Assembly: GCA_021324305.1 (NCBI GenBank)
Contig: JAJPJI010000004.1
Location: forward strand, 1 to 64,000
Direction: 5' to 3'
Origin: Gammaproteobacteria bacterium
GTDB lineage: Bacteria > Pseudomonadota > Gammaproteobacteria > DSM-16500
DNA length: 64,000 nucleotides
A model generated the notes under the pieces. The model was given only the letters and a program-made list of their open reading frames with translations. It ran no database searches and was not told where the DNA came from. Below, in pieces: positions 63,154 to 64,000 of this stretch. Every line of letters starts with the position of its first letter. The stretch's first letter is position 1. A program made the position numbers and the translations under genes.

Positions 63154-64000
63154 ATGAATGAAATGAATATTAATATCAAAAATTCAGGTTTTGTCGCCAT
63201 TATAGGCAGGCCTAATGTGGGCAAATCCACGTTGTTGAATTGCCTGATTGGCGAAAAAGTGAGTATTACATCACCCAAGCCGCAAACAACCCGTTGGCAA
63301 ATTCTGGGAATAAAAACCCTGCATCATGCGCAAATTATCTATATTGATACGCCAGGCATGCATCGTGATGAGAAACGTGCCATGAACCGCTACATGAACC
63401 GCATCGCCAGCTCTGTCATTCTTGATGCTGATGTCATTGTTTTCATGGTAGACGCGACCAGTTGGCGCGGTGAAGATGAAATGGTGTTAAAGAAGCTGCA
63501 AGAATCAACGAAACCGGTCATTTTGGTGATCAATAAAATTGACTTGTTAAAAGATAAAGGTGAATTATTGCCATTGATTGATAAGCTGAAGGACAAGTTT
63601 AACTTTGCGCATATTATTCCGATCTCGGCAATGGATGCGGTCAATACCAAACATCTTGAAGATGAAATCGCCAGGTTGTTACCGGAAGGGCCTCAGCTTT
63701 ATCCCGAGGATCAGCTCACTGACAGGAATGTGCGGTTTCAGATTGCTGAAATTATCCGGGAAAAACTTATCCAGGCAACTGAGGAAGAGTTGCCTTATAC
63801 AACAACAGTAGAAATCGAGCAGATCAATCAGAATGAGAAAATCACTGAAATTGGCGCGGTGATCTGGGTTGAGCGTCAAGGCCAGAAAATCATCATCATA
63901 GGCAAAAAAGGCGCTCGGTTAAAAAAAATCGGCATACAGGCGCGACGTGAAATCGAAAAGCTGGTTGGCACCAAAGTATTTTTACGTCTGTGGGTCAAAA
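63154..64000 (+). CDS. era: GTPase Era (3'-truncated by window edge; absent from the supplied ORF track)
   Basis: Translated from ATG 63154: MNEMNINIKNSGFVAIIGRPNVGKSTLLNCLIGEKVSITSPKPQTTRW...YIDTPGMH...INKID. Confidence 0.95.
   Translation, partial: MNEMNINIKNSGFVAIIGRPNVGKSTLLNCLIGEKVSITSPKPQTTRWQILGIKTLHHAQIIYIDTPGMHRDEKRAMNRYMNRIASSVILDADVIVFMVDATSWRGEDEMVLKKLQESTKPVILVINKIDLLKDKGELLPLIDKLKDKFNFAHIIPISAMDAVNTKHLEDEIARLLPEGPQLYPEDQLTDRNVRFQIAEIIREKLIQATEEELPYTTTVEIEQINQNEKITEIGAVIWVERQGQKIIIIGKKGARLKKIGIQARREIEKLVGTKVFLRLWVK

Overview
A gammaproteobacterial chromosome segment. Gene content and order suggest Legionellales/Coxiellaceae-like, which is inference only. Conserved housekeeping blocks: tig-clpP-clpX-lon-hupB, three tRNAs, ppiD, dnaE, accA-tilS, pyrG-kdsA, valS-holC-pepA divergent from lptF-lptG, htpG, ald, kbl-tdh, glsA, sdhE-ygfX, lepA-lepB-rnc-era. 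Between them lie accessory genes that look like secreted or host-directed proteins: a eukaryote-like Ser/Thr kinase (7.5 kb), a three-member family of unknown proteins (32.9-37.6 kb, two close paralogs with C-terminal hydrophobic tails plus one divergent member), and a mitochondrial-carrier-family protein (45.7 kb). The strongest signal I found is regulatory. Several of these accessory genes have tandem TTAA half-sites with 11-bp periodicity (YTTAAK-N5-YTTAAK, the PmrA-box pattern), and in four of them a -10-like hexamer follows exactly 10 nt after the second half-site. This suggests a PmrA-type effector regulon embedded in the window. No CRISPR array, IS element, prophage or rRNA was recognised. 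All calls were made by eye, with no database search.
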